DNA from: Methanobacteriota archaeon
GTDB taxonomy: Archaea > Halobacteriota > Methanomicrobia > Methanomicrobiales > Methanomicrobiaceae
Direction of reading: 5' to 3'
NCBI GenBank assembly: GCA_023396365.1
Contig: JAEWWL010000052.1
Span: 41,853-105,852 of the forward strand
Length of the DNA: 64,000 nucleotides
Shown here: in pieces, positions 40,570 to 49,753 of the stretch
Layout: each line of letters starts with the position of its first letter
Numbering within the stretch: position 1 is the stretch's first letter
Translations under genes and position numbers: made by a program
The notes under the pieces: model-generated
Told to the model about the DNA's origin: nothing
Databases searched by the model: none
The model's input: the letters and a program-made list of their open reading frames with translations, nothing else

Positions 40570-43515
40570 TTGTCCAAAAATAACATATTTCTAAAAGACA
40601 TCGGTGAAAAGCAGTTAAGCTCTTCCTGGGATTACATACTGCTTGGAGTAGTAATATTTACTATTTTTATAAGCGAAATATCGCTTTACCTCTTTAGTGA
40701 CGGGATAACAATTTTTATATCACATATCTTTTATTTTCCCCTTTTTTTTATGATCTTCAGGTATCCTGAGAAGGGAATAGGGCTTAGCTGCTCTCTGGGA
40801 GTTTTTTATTTTTTAATTATTCTTGCAGTCTCATTTCCTGATTATTATGATGCAGTTGCAGGAGTCATGTTCATGTTTGCATATATTGCAATAGGAACTG
40901 GCTCATCTGTCCTTGCCGCAAGCCTGAGGTTAAAAGAGAACAGTCTTAAGGAGTTTAAGAAGAATTACTTAAGCCTTTTTGAAAATACAAATGATTCGGT
41001 TTTTATTCACAATCTTGACGGTGAGATCCTTGGATGCAACAGGCATACAAAGGAGATGTTTGGATATGAGGATTTTTGCAGCAAAGATAAGACATTATCA
41101 GGTCTTGGAGCATTTATTGAAACTTCTGTCTTTGAAAATTCTCTAAAAGATCTTTTAAAAATCGGATATTCTCATCAGGAGGCTGCAATTAAGACAAAGT
41201 CCGGAGAGGTCAGGTATATTGAGATAAGCTCGAGCCTTACAGATGCTGATCTGGGTATTGTTCATGCATTCATGCGAGATATCACAGATCGCAAAAATGT
41301 GCAGATGGCACTTGAAGAGAGTGAAAACAGGCTGCGTGTATTAACAAACCAGATTCCTGAGATGATATTCGAGCTGGATGAAAAAGGCGCGATAACCTAT
41401 GCCACAAGATATTCTCTTAACATGTTTGGCTATGAGCCTGATGAACTAAAAAGCGGCTTTAAATTCTGGGATATACTCGCAGAGTCTGATATACAGAGAG
41501 CAAAGCATAATTTTGAATGGTTTATGACCGGGCATATTGTAGGTTCTACCGAATATTTGGGAAAAAGAAAGGACGCAAGCACATTTCCGGTTCTTATGAA
41601 TATGGCCTACATATTTTCAGGCTCAACAATATCAGGCCTCAGGGGAGTTGCACTTGACATAAGCCAGAGAAAACAGATGGAAAGTCTGCTTAAAAACAGC
41701 GAAAAAAAATACAGGAGTCTGTTTGAGAATTCAAATGATGCAGTTCTGGTCCACTATATCAGCGGAAAGATTATCGATACAAATGAGCGTCTTGCAATTA
41801 TGCTTGGATACAGCCGTGATGTTATCCTTGCAGGAAGCATATTTGACCTCTATTCAAAGGATGTTTTCGAGGATGTAAATAATAGGGTTCTTGAGCTGAA
41901 AACAAAAAAGAGTCTGTTTTTTGAGACTGAAATGATTAAAAAGGACGGTCTTAAAGTAATTGTTGAGGTCAGCGCAAGCATAGTCTCTGAGAAAAAGGGG
42001 ATTGTCCAGTCTGTTGTAAGGGATATTACAGAAAAGAAAAAAGCACAGGAGGCTCTTGTTGAAAGTGAGAAGAGATTTAGAAATCTTACCGACCTGCTTC
42101 CTCAGATTGTTTTTGAGCTTGACAGAAGCGGCATTGTGACTTTTGCTAATAAAAACGGATTTGAATCCTTCATGCTCGGCCATTCTGTTTTATCCGGGGG
42201 CATAAGGGTATGGGAGGTGCTTGCCCCCGAAAGCCGTGAATTATGCCGGAGAAATTTTGAAGATATAATGTCCGGAAAAATCCCTCATCCTTCATATGAA
42301 TATGTTGCAATGAGAAGCGACGGGACCAGATTTCCTGTGGTTGTCTATATAAGTCCGATTGAAAAGAACGGTGAGATAACCGGAGAACGCGGAATTGCAA
42401 TAGACATTTCCGCAAGAAAAGAGATGGAGGAGGCGCTTTTGGTAAGCGAGGAGCGCCTAAACCTTGCCATCAACAGTGCCGGCGTCTGCGTATGGGACTG
42501 GGATATGGAGAATGATCAAATGTATTTTGCCGGAAATTACAGGGAAATGTTCGGCTGCTTTGCATCTGATGAAAGAGAAAGTGCAAGCCAGGCTGACTGG
42601 AGGGAAATTCTTCAAATCCAGTTCTTCTCTGATGTAATGGATTTCTTTACAAACATAATTGATGTAAATGAAAAAGCCGCTGATTCCGAAAGCCATCATT
42701 TTGAATCCGAGTATCACATGAAGTGCAAAGATGAAACATACAAATGGATAAGTGTGATGGGGAAGATTGCCGAGTGCGATGATGAGGGCATTCCGACAAG
42801 AATTGTGGGCATCATGCAGGATATAACCCAGATTAAGAATTATCAGAATGCAATTTATGAGGCAAACCGCAAATTAAACCTTCTTTCAAGCATAACCCGT
42901 CATGATATCCTCAATCAGGTGGCCGGAATCAACGGTTTTACTGATCTTTTGTATCGTAAAGTTGCCGGAAATGATGAGCTTATTCATCATCTTGACAGGA
43001 TAAAGCAGGCTTCGGGGAATATCCGCGAGCAGATAATATTCACGAGGGATTATCACAATGTCGGTGTTGAAAGCCCCCAGTGGCAAAGGGTTGATATTAT
43101 CGCATCAAAGATGATGTCCAAAGCAAAAATGATGGGCATTTCCCTGGGTGTCGGAATTGCGCCTCTTGAGATTTATGCTGATCCCATGCTTGAAAAAATT
43201 TTCTTCAACCTTTTGGACAATGCAGTCCGCCACGGCAAAAAAGTAACTGATATGAAAATATCGTTTGAGAAAAATGGCGAGAAGGGAGTCATTGTTGTTG
43301 AGGACAATGGTGTGGGAGTTCCGGAGAATCTAAAATTAAAAATATTTGACCACGGATTTGGAAGCAACACCGGACTTGGACTCTTCCTTACAAAAGAGAT
43401 TTTAAGCATTACGAGGCTTGAGATTATCGAGACCGGAATTTTTGGAGAAGGGGCACGCTTTGAGATAATAATCCCGCCTGATTATTACAGGATATTAAAA
43501 GTGGATTCTGAATAG
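40570..43515 (+). CDS. Membrane sensor histidine kinase with five PAS domains
   Basis: The 981-residue kinase starts with about four membrane helices (residues 15-115, from SSWDYILLGVVIFTIFISEI). Five PAS domains follow, starting near residues 133, 253, 380, 502 and 627. The dimerization helix begins near 771 with LLSSITRHDILNQVAG; His in TRHD is the phosphoacceptor. The ATPase has the N box FFNLLDNAVRHGK, VVEDNGVGVP and GFGSNTGLGLFLTKEIL. It uses a TTG start behind GGTG. It is followed after 52 bases by a response regulator and likely phosphorylates it. The signal could be redox or small molecules; no haem or flavin motif is certain. Confidence 0.92.
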   Translation: MSKNNIFLKDIGEKQLSSSWDYILLGVVIFTIFISEISLYLFSDGITIFISHIFYFPLFFMIFRYPEKGIGLSCSLGVFYFLIILAVSFPDYYDAVAGVMFMFAYIAIGTGSSVLAASLRLKENSLKEFKKNYLSLFENTNDSVFIHNLDGEILGCNRHTKEMFGYEDFCSKDKTLSGLGAFIETSVFENSLKDLLKIGYSHQEAAIKTKSGEVRYIEISSSLTDADLGIVHAFMRDITDRKNVQMALEESENRLRVLTNQIPEMIFELDEKGAITYATRYSLNMFGYEPDELKSGFKFWDILAESDIQRAKHNFEWFMTGHIVGSTEYLGKRKDASTFPVLMNMAYIFSGSTISGLRGVALDISQRKQMESLLKNSEKKYRSLFENSNDAVLVHYISGKIIDTNERLAIMLGYSRDVILAGSIFDLYSKDVFEDVNNRVLELKTKKSLFFETEMIKKDGLKVIVEVSASIVSEKKGIVQSVVRDITEKKKAQEALVESEKRFRNLTDLLPQIVFELDRSGIVTFANKNGFESFMLGHSVLSGGIRVWEVLAPESRELCRRNFEDIMSGKIPHPSYEYVAMRSDGTRFPVVVYISPIEKNGEITGERGIAIDISARKEMEEALLVSEERLNLAINSAGVCVWDWDMENDQMYFAGNYREMFGCFASDERESASQADWREILQIQFFSDVMDFFTNIIDVNEKAADSESHHFESEYHMKCKDETYKWISVMGKIAECDDEGIPTRIVGIMQDITQIKNYQNAIYEANRKLNLLSSITRHDILNQVAGINGFTDLLYRKVAGNDELIHHLDRIKQASGNIREQIIFTRDYHNVGVESPQWQRVDIIASKMMSKAKMMGISLGVGIAPLEIYADPMLEKIFFNLLDNAVRHGKKVTDMKISFEKNGEKGVIVVEDNGVGVPENLKLKIFDHGFGSNTGLGLFLTKEILSITRLEIIETGIFGEGARFEIIIPPDYYRILKVDSE

Positions 43516-43567
43516 ATATTTATCATACGAGTGCTTATTTTTTTAGCAGATCAGTGGTGTGAGTTAT

Positions 43568-43942
43568 TTGAAGGAAATAAAAATACTTGTTGTTGAGGAT
43601 GATGAGATTTTAGCTGATCTCATTCAGTGGCGCCTTAAGGAGATGGGTTACAAAAACTATCTTATTGCAATGAATGGCGAAGAGGGTGTTGAAAAGGCAA
43701 AAAGCTTCAGTCCTGATCTGGTTCTGATGGACATCACACTGCCCGGGGATATCGATGGTATTGAGGCTGTTGAGAAAATAAGAGAGTTTAGGCCTGATCT
43801 ACCTGTAATTTATCTAAGCTCCCATATGGAGGATGACATAATCTCCCGTGCGATTAATACAAAACCTTCGGGATATATTGCAAAGCCTTTTGAAGATTTT
43901 GAACTTAATATGGCAATAAGAATAGCGCTAACGCCTAAATAA
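43568..43942 (+). CDS. Single-domain response regulator
   Basis: This 124-residue protein is a bare receiver domain. It has VVEDDEILADLIQ (acid pair), DLVLMDITLPGDIDG with the phosphorylated Asp, VIYLSSHMEDD (Ser in the T/S site) and YIAKPFEDFEL (Lys). There is no output domain. The TTG at 43568 is chosen because GGTG lies eight bases upstream. It lies just after the five-PAS kinase and is its likely partner; with no output domain it may act through protein contacts or a phosphorelay. Confidence 0.92.
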   Translation: MKEIKILVVEDDEILADLIQWRLKEMGYKNYLIAMNGEEGVEKAKSFSPDLVLMDITLPGDIDGIEAVEKIREFRPDLPVIYLSSHMEDDIISRAINTKPSGYIAKPFEDFELNMAIRIALTPK

Positions 43943-44085
43943 GCCAAAGGAATAAGGCCCGAAAAAGAAGCTCTTAAAAATTAATTATTTTTCTAAAAAA
44001 TTTCGGATAATATTTTTTTCAAATTTCATGCCGGAATTATTTAGGCATCTATTATCTGTTCGTAAAGATACATATTCCTACAATT

Positions 44086-46170
44086 ATGCTATGTTCCCGC
44101 GATATTGAGTATATTGAAAAGGAAATTGGAAGATCTCTTTCTGATCTGGAAATGGCATGTTTTGAGAACCTCTGGAGTGAACACTGTTCATACCGCTCAA
44201 CAAAGCCTCTTCTGCGCACCCTGCCGACTGAGGGTGAAAATGTCCTTTTAGGTCCCGGTGATGATGCCGCGATCGTAAGGTTTTCCGATGATATTGCAAT
44301 AGCAATAGGAATGGAGTCACACAACCACCCAAGTTATGTTGATCCGTATGACGGTGCGGCAACAGGTGTCGGGGGAATTGTACGTGATGTAATCTCAATG
44401 GGCTCACGACCTGTTGCCTTAATGGATCCTTTGTATTTCGGAGGCCTCTCCGGTGAGAAGAACAGGTATCTCTTTGAACATGTTGTCGGCGGCATAGGCG
44501 ACTATGGAAACTGCATAGGCGTTCCTGTAGTACGCGGTGAGCTTACATTTGATGAAAGCTACAGCGGCAATCCCTTGGTAAATGTGGTATGTGTCGGTGT
44601 TGTTCATCCGGACAAATTTCTGACAGCCCGTGTGAAGGCGCCTAAAAACCGTCTTGTTTTATACGGCTCGTCAACAGGAAGGGATGGTCTTGGTGGCGCA
44701 TCTTTTGCCTCACGCGATTTATCTGAAGATTCCGAGGCTGAAGACAGGCCTGCAGTTCAGGTGGGTGACCCCTACACTGAAAAACTTTTAATTGAAGCAA
44801 CAATGGAGCTTGCAGAGACAGGAAAGATTCTCTCCTGCAGGGATCTGGGTGCTGCGGGTCTTGCAGGCGCATCATCAGAGATGGCAGGCACATTTGGTGC
44901 AAGAATTTCTGCTGACAAAGTGCATCTTCGTGAGGAAGGCATGAATGAAATTGAAATAATGCTTGCCGAATCACAGGAGAGAATGCTTGTTGAGGTCGCA
45001 CCAGGCGATGTTGAGGAAATTGGGAAAATTATTGAGAAATACGATCTCAAATGGACTGATATAGGCGAGACAATATCTGAGAAGAGGTATATCGTCACCT
45101 TCCACGGCCAGGTTGTGTGCGATCTTCCAATTGATCTTCTTGTCGGCGGAGCGCCCGAAGAGATTTGGAATGCAACTCCCTATACTGTAGAAAATAAATT
45201 TGAAAAGCCTTCTGATGATTTAAAGGCTTTATGCATAGAGATACTGTCACATCCTGATATTGCATCAAAAGACTGGGTAAAAAGGCAGTATGATCATGAT
45301 GTCCAGCTAAGAACAGTCTCAACAGAGGGCGGGTGCGGTGTCCTCCGGCTTGGGGACTCCGCACTGTTTTTAACATGCGGATGCTGTCCGAGGCAGATCT
45401 ATCTAAAGCCTTATGACGGTTCTGCAAATGCGGTATATGAGAATGCAGCCAATCTTGCAGCAATGGGTGCAGAGCCGCTTTGCGTTGTAAACTGTCTTAA
45501 TTTTGCAAGTCCTGTGCATGAAGAGGTTTTCTGGCAGATAAAGGAGTCTGTCCGCGGAATGGGGGATATGTGCAGAAAATTAAATGTTCCTGTTGTCGGC
45601 GGAAATGTCTCTTTATACAATGAGTCTGATGAGTTTGACACAAGAATTCTTCCAACACCCTCAATAGGCATGGCCGGACGCGGTGCTGTAAGAAAGTTTG
45701 AAAAACCTCCTTTTGGGATGAAGCTTGGAATAATTGGTAAGACAAAGCCGGAGTTTGGAGGATCTGTTGTCGATCTTATTACCGGATGTGGAGGGAGCGC
45801 ACCTGAGGCTGCAGATATATCTGTTCTTAAAATAATCCGCGATCTAATAAATTCAAAAGCAGTTTTCTCGGCAGTTGATATTTCAAGGGGCGGTCTTATC
45901 GGAGCGATCAGCGGATTTTGCCCTTCATGCGAGATAGATGTCGGCAGCAATCCCTTTGAAGAGCTCTTCTCAGAATCATACGGACGGTTTTTGATTGCCT
46001 ATGAGGATGAGTCAGAAGTCAGGGCAGGACTTGGAGACTTAAAATTCACTCCGCTTGGAAATGTCACCGACGGCCCGCTTGTAATTTATTCTTCCGAAGG
46101 AAAGACTGAGATTTCTAAAGAAGAGATGGAATACTGTCTTTTTGCAACGACAAGGCTCATGAAATTCTAA
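44086..46170 (+). CDS. purL: Phosphoribosylformylglycinamidine synthase, PurL subunit
   Basis: The 694-residue enzyme performs the fourth step of purine synthesis, forming FGAM from FGAR, ATP and glutamine-derived ammonia. Conserved parts are ENLWSEHCSYRSTKP, LGPGDDAAIVRF, GMESHNHPSYVDPYDGAATG, GLGGASFASRDL and PVVGGNVSLYNES. The length is that of the small-type PurL, which works with PurQ and PurS encoded elsewhere. It is monocistronic with a terminator hairpin downstream. Confidence 0.97.
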   Translation: MLCSRDIEYIEKEIGRSLSDLEMACFENLWSEHCSYRSTKPLLRTLPTEGENVLLGPGDDAAIVRFSDDIAIAIGMESHNHPSYVDPYDGAATGVGGIVRDVISMGSRPVALMDPLYFGGLSGEKNRYLFEHVVGGIGDYGNCIGVPVVRGELTFDESYSGNPLVNVVCVGVVHPDKFLTARVKAPKNRLVLYGSSTGRDGLGGASFASRDLSEDSEAEDRPAVQVGDPYTEKLLIEATMELAETGKILSCRDLGAAGLAGASSEMAGTFGARISADKVHLREEGMNEIEIMLAESQERMLVEVAPGDVEEIGKIIEKYDLKWTDIGETISEKRYIVTFHGQVVCDLPIDLLVGGAPEEIWNATPYTVENKFEKPSDDLKALCIEILSHPDIASKDWVKRQYDHDVQLRTVSTEGGCGVLRLGDSALFLTCGCCPRQIYLKPYDGSANAVYENAANLAAMGAEPLCVVNCLNFASPVHEEVFWQIKESVRGMGDMCRKLNVPVVGGNVSLYNESDEFDTRILPTPSIGMAGRGAVRKFEKPPFGMKLGIIGKTKPEFGGSVVDLITGCGGSAPEAADISVLKIIRDLINSKAVFSAVDISRGGLIGAISGFCPSCEIDVGSNPFEELFSESYGRFLIAYEDESEVRAGLGDLKFTPLGNVTDGPLVIYSSEGKTEISKEEMEYCLFATTRLMKF

Positions 46171-46611
46171 CATTTTTTCTGCCGTAAGGTATCGGGTCAG
46201 TCAGTTCTTAATCTCAGGCGATAAAAAATGCCTGATTTGATTTTTATTTTCCCTTATGGCTGTTAATGCAGCCGGCTTTATGATTGTTCGCGGGGGATGG
46301 CATGATGCGGAAAACCGCGCAAAGTGAATCTGCAATAAAATATATATCTTATGTCAATAATGATAACAATTTTTTTCTGCACCTGTAAATAAATCCTCAT
46401 TTCCGGATTCTGACTGTCTTTCTTACAAAAATAACTGTTCTTTTTTGTATATCCCTCAATTTTATTCCGCCGGGTCAACTTCATAATTATTATATTGGTG
46501 ATTAAAAATACGTACAAAGACCAAACAGAATCCGGTGTAGAATACACTGCCGTAATACAACCTATAATCCGGTGGCAGAATTGTATTTACACTGAAATTG
46601 AGGTTCATTCA
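46171..46611. other. 441-bp gap between purL and mptA with GC-rich stems
   Basis: This gap has a terminator hairpin at 46214-46235, then a GC-richer piece with GGCTG/CAGCC (46258-46273) and GCGG/CCGC (46307-46318) stems, and then AT-rich sequence with TATA-like bases near 46488-46496. An open frame in phase with mptA runs back to 46495 but has no clear start. The stems around 46258-46320 might be a small RNA. Confidence 0.4.
46214..46250 (+). terminator. Hairpin-plus-T terminator of purL
   Basis: TCAGGC (46214-46219) pairs with GCCTGA (46230-46235) around a ten-base AT loop. T-rich sequence follows (TTTGATTTTTATTTT). It lies 43 bases after the purL stop. Confidence 0.55.
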
Positions 46612-47550
46612 ATGGAATTACCTGATACACAGTCTACTTTACCTGAAGTTCGCATCAATCTCACAAGGGTCGGTGTGAAGAACGTAAAGAAATTAGTGGA
46701 AGTGGCAAGGCCGGGAAAACGCCCGGTTATATTCATATCAAGTTTTGATGTATTTGTTGACCTTCCAAGCAGCTTAAAGGGCGCAAACATGTCACGCAAT
46801 TTTGAGGTTATTGATGAGGTTTTGCAGCAGACAGTCCAGGGAGAGGTTGACGGCATTGAAGATGTCTGCAACTCTGTTGCAAGAAAGCTCCTTGATCACC
46901 ATGAATATGCTGACAGAACAGAAGTGAGGATGACAAGCACATTCATGGTGCGCCGCCAGACTCCTGTCTCTAAAACCGAATGCGATGAGGTCGTAAGGGT
47001 TGTTGCAAGCGCTGTTGCGCAAAGAAACAATTCAAATCCGATTGTCAGAAAAAGCATCGGTGCAGAGGTTACCGGAATTACAGCCTGCCCGTGTGCGCAA
47101 AACATAATGAAAGAGATTGCCTCAAACAAGCTGCGTGACCTTGGAATTGAGGAGGATAAGATTGAGGCATTTTTGGATGCTGTTCCAATGGCCACACACA
47201 ATCAGCGCGGCAAGGGATTTTTGTGCATTGAAACCGATGACGACCAGCGTGTTGATCTTGAGGATATCATATCGATTCTGAAAGCCTCTATGAGCGCTAA
47301 GATATATGAACTGCTAAAACGCGGCGATGAGAGCCACGTGGTATTCAGTGCCCATAAAAATGCACGTTTTGTTGAGGACTGCGTGCGCGAGATGGCTAAA
47401 AGGGTTCTGAATGATTTTGACTTCCTTCCCGGGGATTCTTTGATAAGAATAAGACAGACCAACGAGGAGAGCATTCATCAGCATGATGCATATGCCGAGA
47501 GAAAGGCAACAATCGCGGAACTTCGTGCAGAACTCAATGAAACCTCTTAA
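46612..47550 (+). CDS. mptA: GTP cyclohydrolase MptA (type IV, iron-dependent)
   Basis: The 312-residue enzyme opens GTP to give the cyclic phosphate of 7,8-dihydroneopterin, the first step of methanopterin synthesis in methanogens. Conserved parts are RINLTRVGVKNVKKLVEV, TSTFMVRRQTPVSKTECDE, VTGITACPCAQNIMKEIA (the Cys that binds metal) and HNQRGKGFLCIETDD. The ATG at 46612 is chosen because GAGGT lies seven bases upstream and it gives the usual N-terminus; the frame extends back to 46495 but that part is not conserved-looking. Confidence 0.95.
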   Translation: MELPDTQSTLPEVRINLTRVGVKNVKKLVEVARPGKRPVIFISSFDVFVDLPSSLKGANMSRNFEVIDEVLQQTVQGEVDGIEDVCNSVARKLLDHHEYADRTEVRMTSTFMVRRQTPVSKTECDEVVRVVASAVAQRNNSNPIVRKSIGAEVTGITACPCAQNIMKEIASNKLRDLGIEEDKIEAFLDAVPMATHNQRGKGFLCIETDDDQRVDLEDIISILKASMSAKIYELLKRGDESHVVFSAHKNARFVEDCVREMAKRVLNDFDFLPGDSLIRIRQTNEESIHQHDAYAERKATIAELRAELNETS

Positions 47551-47632
47551 ATTTTTAATTAGTCTTTTATTTTGACCTATATTCATTTTTTGGGCTTTTA
47601 TCTTTCCGCATTCCCTGCTTATGTTGTGTAAA

Positions 47633-47640
47633 TAGTACTA
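47633..47640. promoter_or_regulatory. Palindrome TAGTACTA upstream of frhA
   Basis: An eight-base perfect palindrome sits inside the wider inverted repeat TGTAAA (47627-47632) and TTTACA (47647-47652). It is about 180 bases before the frhA start and 8 bases before a second palindrome. Operator function is inference. Confidence 0.35.
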
Positions 47641-47647
47641 CTTATTT

Positions 47648-47659
47648 TTACAATTGTAA
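47648..47659. promoter_or_regulatory. Palindrome TTACAATTGTAA upstream of frhA
   Basis: A perfect 12-base palindrome lies in the 272-base region before frhA. Together with the TAGTACTA palindrome it suggests a control site for the F420 hydrogenase operon, which is regulated by hydrogen in other methanogens. Confidence 0.4.
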
Positions 47660-47822
47660 TACTCATACAAATTAACAACGAAAGCTATTTTTAAAGAAAC
47701 AACTGAAATTAAAAATTAGCGTACTGAATTTTAGGTTCAGGTACGTGTGTTGCAATAAAAACAATGTGTGTTTTACACTAGTACAGCGAATTGAACAAAA
47801 ATTTATAAATGAGGCGATTAAT

Positions 47823-49193
47823 TTGTCGAAAGTTGTAGAAGTTTCCCCAACCACAAGGCATGAGGGTCACACCAAGCTTGTCCTTAAGGTAAACGATGAG
47901 GGCATTATTGAGCGCGGTGACTGGCTCAGCATCACACCTGTGAGGGGTATCGAGAAACTCGCAATTGGAAAAACGATGCATCAGGCACCAAAGATTTCAT
48001 CACGTGTCTGTGGTATCTGTCCGATTGCGCACACTCTCGCAGGTATAGAAGCAATGGAGGGCTCCATCGGCTGTGAAATTCCTGACGATGCATATCTCCT
48101 GCGTATAATTCTGCAGTGTGCAAACAGACTGCACAGCGTTGCACTGCATAATATTCTTTCACTGCCGGACATGTATCTTCCAGGCACTGATATACAGATC
48201 AACCCGTTCTCAAAGGAAGAACCTGTTCGCAGCGTTGCACTGCGTATCCAGAGACTTCGTGAGATCGGTCAGACTATTGGTGAGATCGCTGGTGGAGAAC
48301 CAATTCACCCGTCAAACCCAAGAATCGGTGGTATGTATAAGAATGTTTCACCGCGTGCAAAAGCAAAGATGTACGATCTTGCAAAAGAGGGTGTCTCTCT
48401 TGCTGTAGCACAGATGGATTTCATGATCTCAGTCTTTAAGAACTGGGATGAGCGTGGAACAGCAGCAGTTGCAGGCAGCTACGAAGTAGAGAAGAACAGC
48501 AAGTTCGGATTCCACGACCAGGGATACATGGCAGTAGATCCTCTCTATGGAAACACAAACCTTGATGCAGATCAAAGATGGTTCCCTGAGCGCTGGACAG
48601 ATGTAAGACCGTGGGACTGGTACATGGGTCAGGAAGATATTACACTTGATGATCCTAACTATCCAAACCATGCAACAACACCTGCAGGTGGAAAGGCATG
48701 GCCACAGATGGAAGCATGTACAGCAGTTCCGCTCTACGACGGAGCACCTGTTGAGGTTGGTCCGCGTGCACGTCTTGCAATGTTCCGCAACTATGACAGG
48801 AAAGGCGCAATGGGTCTTCAGATTGCACGCCAGATGGAATATCCTGACACTCTATACAGCATGATTGATGCAATAGATGCTCTTGACACATCAGGCAGTG
48901 TAATTGCAGACGAGATTCCACAGGGTGACGGCTCACTCGGATGGTGTGCCAACGAAGCACCACGTGGAACAGATGTACACCTTGCAAAGGTAAAGGACGG
49001 ACGTGTCCAGTGGTATTCACTTCTTGTGCCAACCACATGGAATTTCCCAACAGTCAGCCGGGCACTTGAAGGTGCACCATGGCAGCTTGCTGAGGTCATT
49101 GTTCGTGCCTACGACCCATGTGTGTCATGCGCTACACACATGATGGTGGTCGATGAAGAGAAGAAGGTAGTGGCCCAGAAGCTTGTTCAGTGA
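47823..49193 (+). CDS. frhA: Coenzyme F420-reducing hydrogenase, alpha subunit (NiFe)
   Basis: The 456-residue large subunit holds the Ni-Fe site. Its ligands are the N-terminal SRVCGICPIAHTLAGIEAM (C-x-x-C) and the C-terminal YDPCVSCATHMMVV (C-x-x-C-x-x-H), after which the maturation protease cuts. Conserved parts include RLHSVALHNILSLPD and EPIHPSNPRIGGMY. FrhABG reduces F420 with hydrogen to supply F420H2 to methanogenesis. The TTG at 47823 lies after GAGGCG, and gives the usual length. The operon order A-D-G-B is canonical. Confidence 0.97.
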   Translation: MSKVVEVSPTTRHEGHTKLVLKVNDEGIIERGDWLSITPVRGIEKLAIGKTMHQAPKISSRVCGICPIAHTLAGIEAMEGSIGCEIPDDAYLLRIILQCANRLHSVALHNILSLPDMYLPGTDIQINPFSKEEPVRSVALRIQRLREIGQTIGEIAGGEPIHPSNPRIGGMYKNVSPRAKAKMYDLAKEGVSLAVAQMDFMISVFKNWDERGTAAVAGSYEVEKNSKFGFHDQGYMAVDPLYGNTNLDADQRWFPERWTDVRPWDWYMGQEDITLDDPNYPNHATTPAGGKAWPQMEACTAVPLYDGAPVEVGPRARLAMFRNYDRKGAMGLQIARQMEYPDTLYSMIDAIDALDTSGSVIADEIPQGDGSLGWCANEAPRGTDVHLAKVKDGRVQWYSLLVPTTWNFPTVSRALEGAPWQLAEVIVRAYDPCVSCATHMMVVDEEKKVVAQKLVQ

Positions 49194-49204
49194 GTGTATT
49201 GTTG

Positions 49205-49753
49205 ATGTCTGACTGGTATGCAGAGAATATGATTGTCGGGTGCGGAAATCCGCTTCAGACTGATGACGGATTCGGACCGGCAGCAATTGCCGAGCTGAAG
49301 AAGCTGTCACTTCCCGACAATGTAAAAGTTCTTGACGCAGGGCTTGCAGGCCCGCATTATCTGTTTACGCTTATGGCGCAGTCTGATATTCCGGTTAAAA
49401 AACTGGTTATTTTAGACATAATGGATTTTGGAGGAGACCCCGGAGAGATCACAAGAGTGACACCTGATATGCTATCACCCGGTGCCTACACTGATCCTCA
49501 TTCATGGGGACTCAGGGAGCCTTTGCAGCAGCTTGCTGAAAAAACTGATATTGTAATATTCGGATGCCAGCCTGAGAGCATTGACATATCCCAGATAGAC
49601 AACGAGTCGGAAGACGCGGAGTTCTGGGTCACTGAAAGCGTTAGAAAGGCCATTCCGAAGGCGGTGCAGCTTGCACTGTCCGAAGTAGGGGTGGATTATG
49701 GGACTACTATCACGTCTCAAAGAGATCTTCACGGGGAGCCAGCAGGCTTCTGA
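49205..49753 (+). CDS. frhD: F420 hydrogenase maturation protease
   Basis: The 182-residue protein is a hydrogenase-specific endopeptidase that trims the C-terminus of FrhA after nickel insertion. It has IVGCGNPLQTDDGFGPAA near the start, with Asp for nickel sensing, LDAGLAGPHYLFTL, and VIFGCQPESIDIS toward the end. The start is uncertain; the ATG at 49205 is used, and GTG 49190 or ATG 49229 are other options. It overlaps the 5' end of the frhG frame by 56 bases. Confidence 0.93.
   Translation: MSDWYAENMIVGCGNPLQTDDGFGPAAIAELKKLSLPDNVKVLDAGLAGPHYLFTLMAQSDIPVKKLVILDIMDFGGDPGEITRVTPDMLSPGAYTDPHSWGLREPLQQLAEKTDIVIFGCQPESIDISQIDNESEDAEFWVTESVRKAIPKAVQLALSEVGVDYGTTITSQRDLHGEPAGF

Noticed and set aside
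45411..45950. A 179-codon minus-strand frame inside purL
   Set aside because: It lies within a well-supported PurL gene and shows no protein features.
46288..46325. Possible fluoride-type riboswitch from a GGGGGATGGCAT segment
   Set aside because: The segment has GATGGCAT like that RNA class, but the matching pyrimidine-rich pairing strand and the later conserved part are missing, and no fluoride exporter follows.
46495..46611. Longer MptA starting at 46495
   Set aside because: The added 39 residues show no protein-like conservation that I recognise, and the ATG at 46612 has a GAGGT site and the expected family N-terminus.
47745..47822. Longer FrhA starting at 47745
   Set aside because: The extra 26 residues do not fit FrhA, and the TTG at 47823 has a GAGGCG site and gives the usual length.
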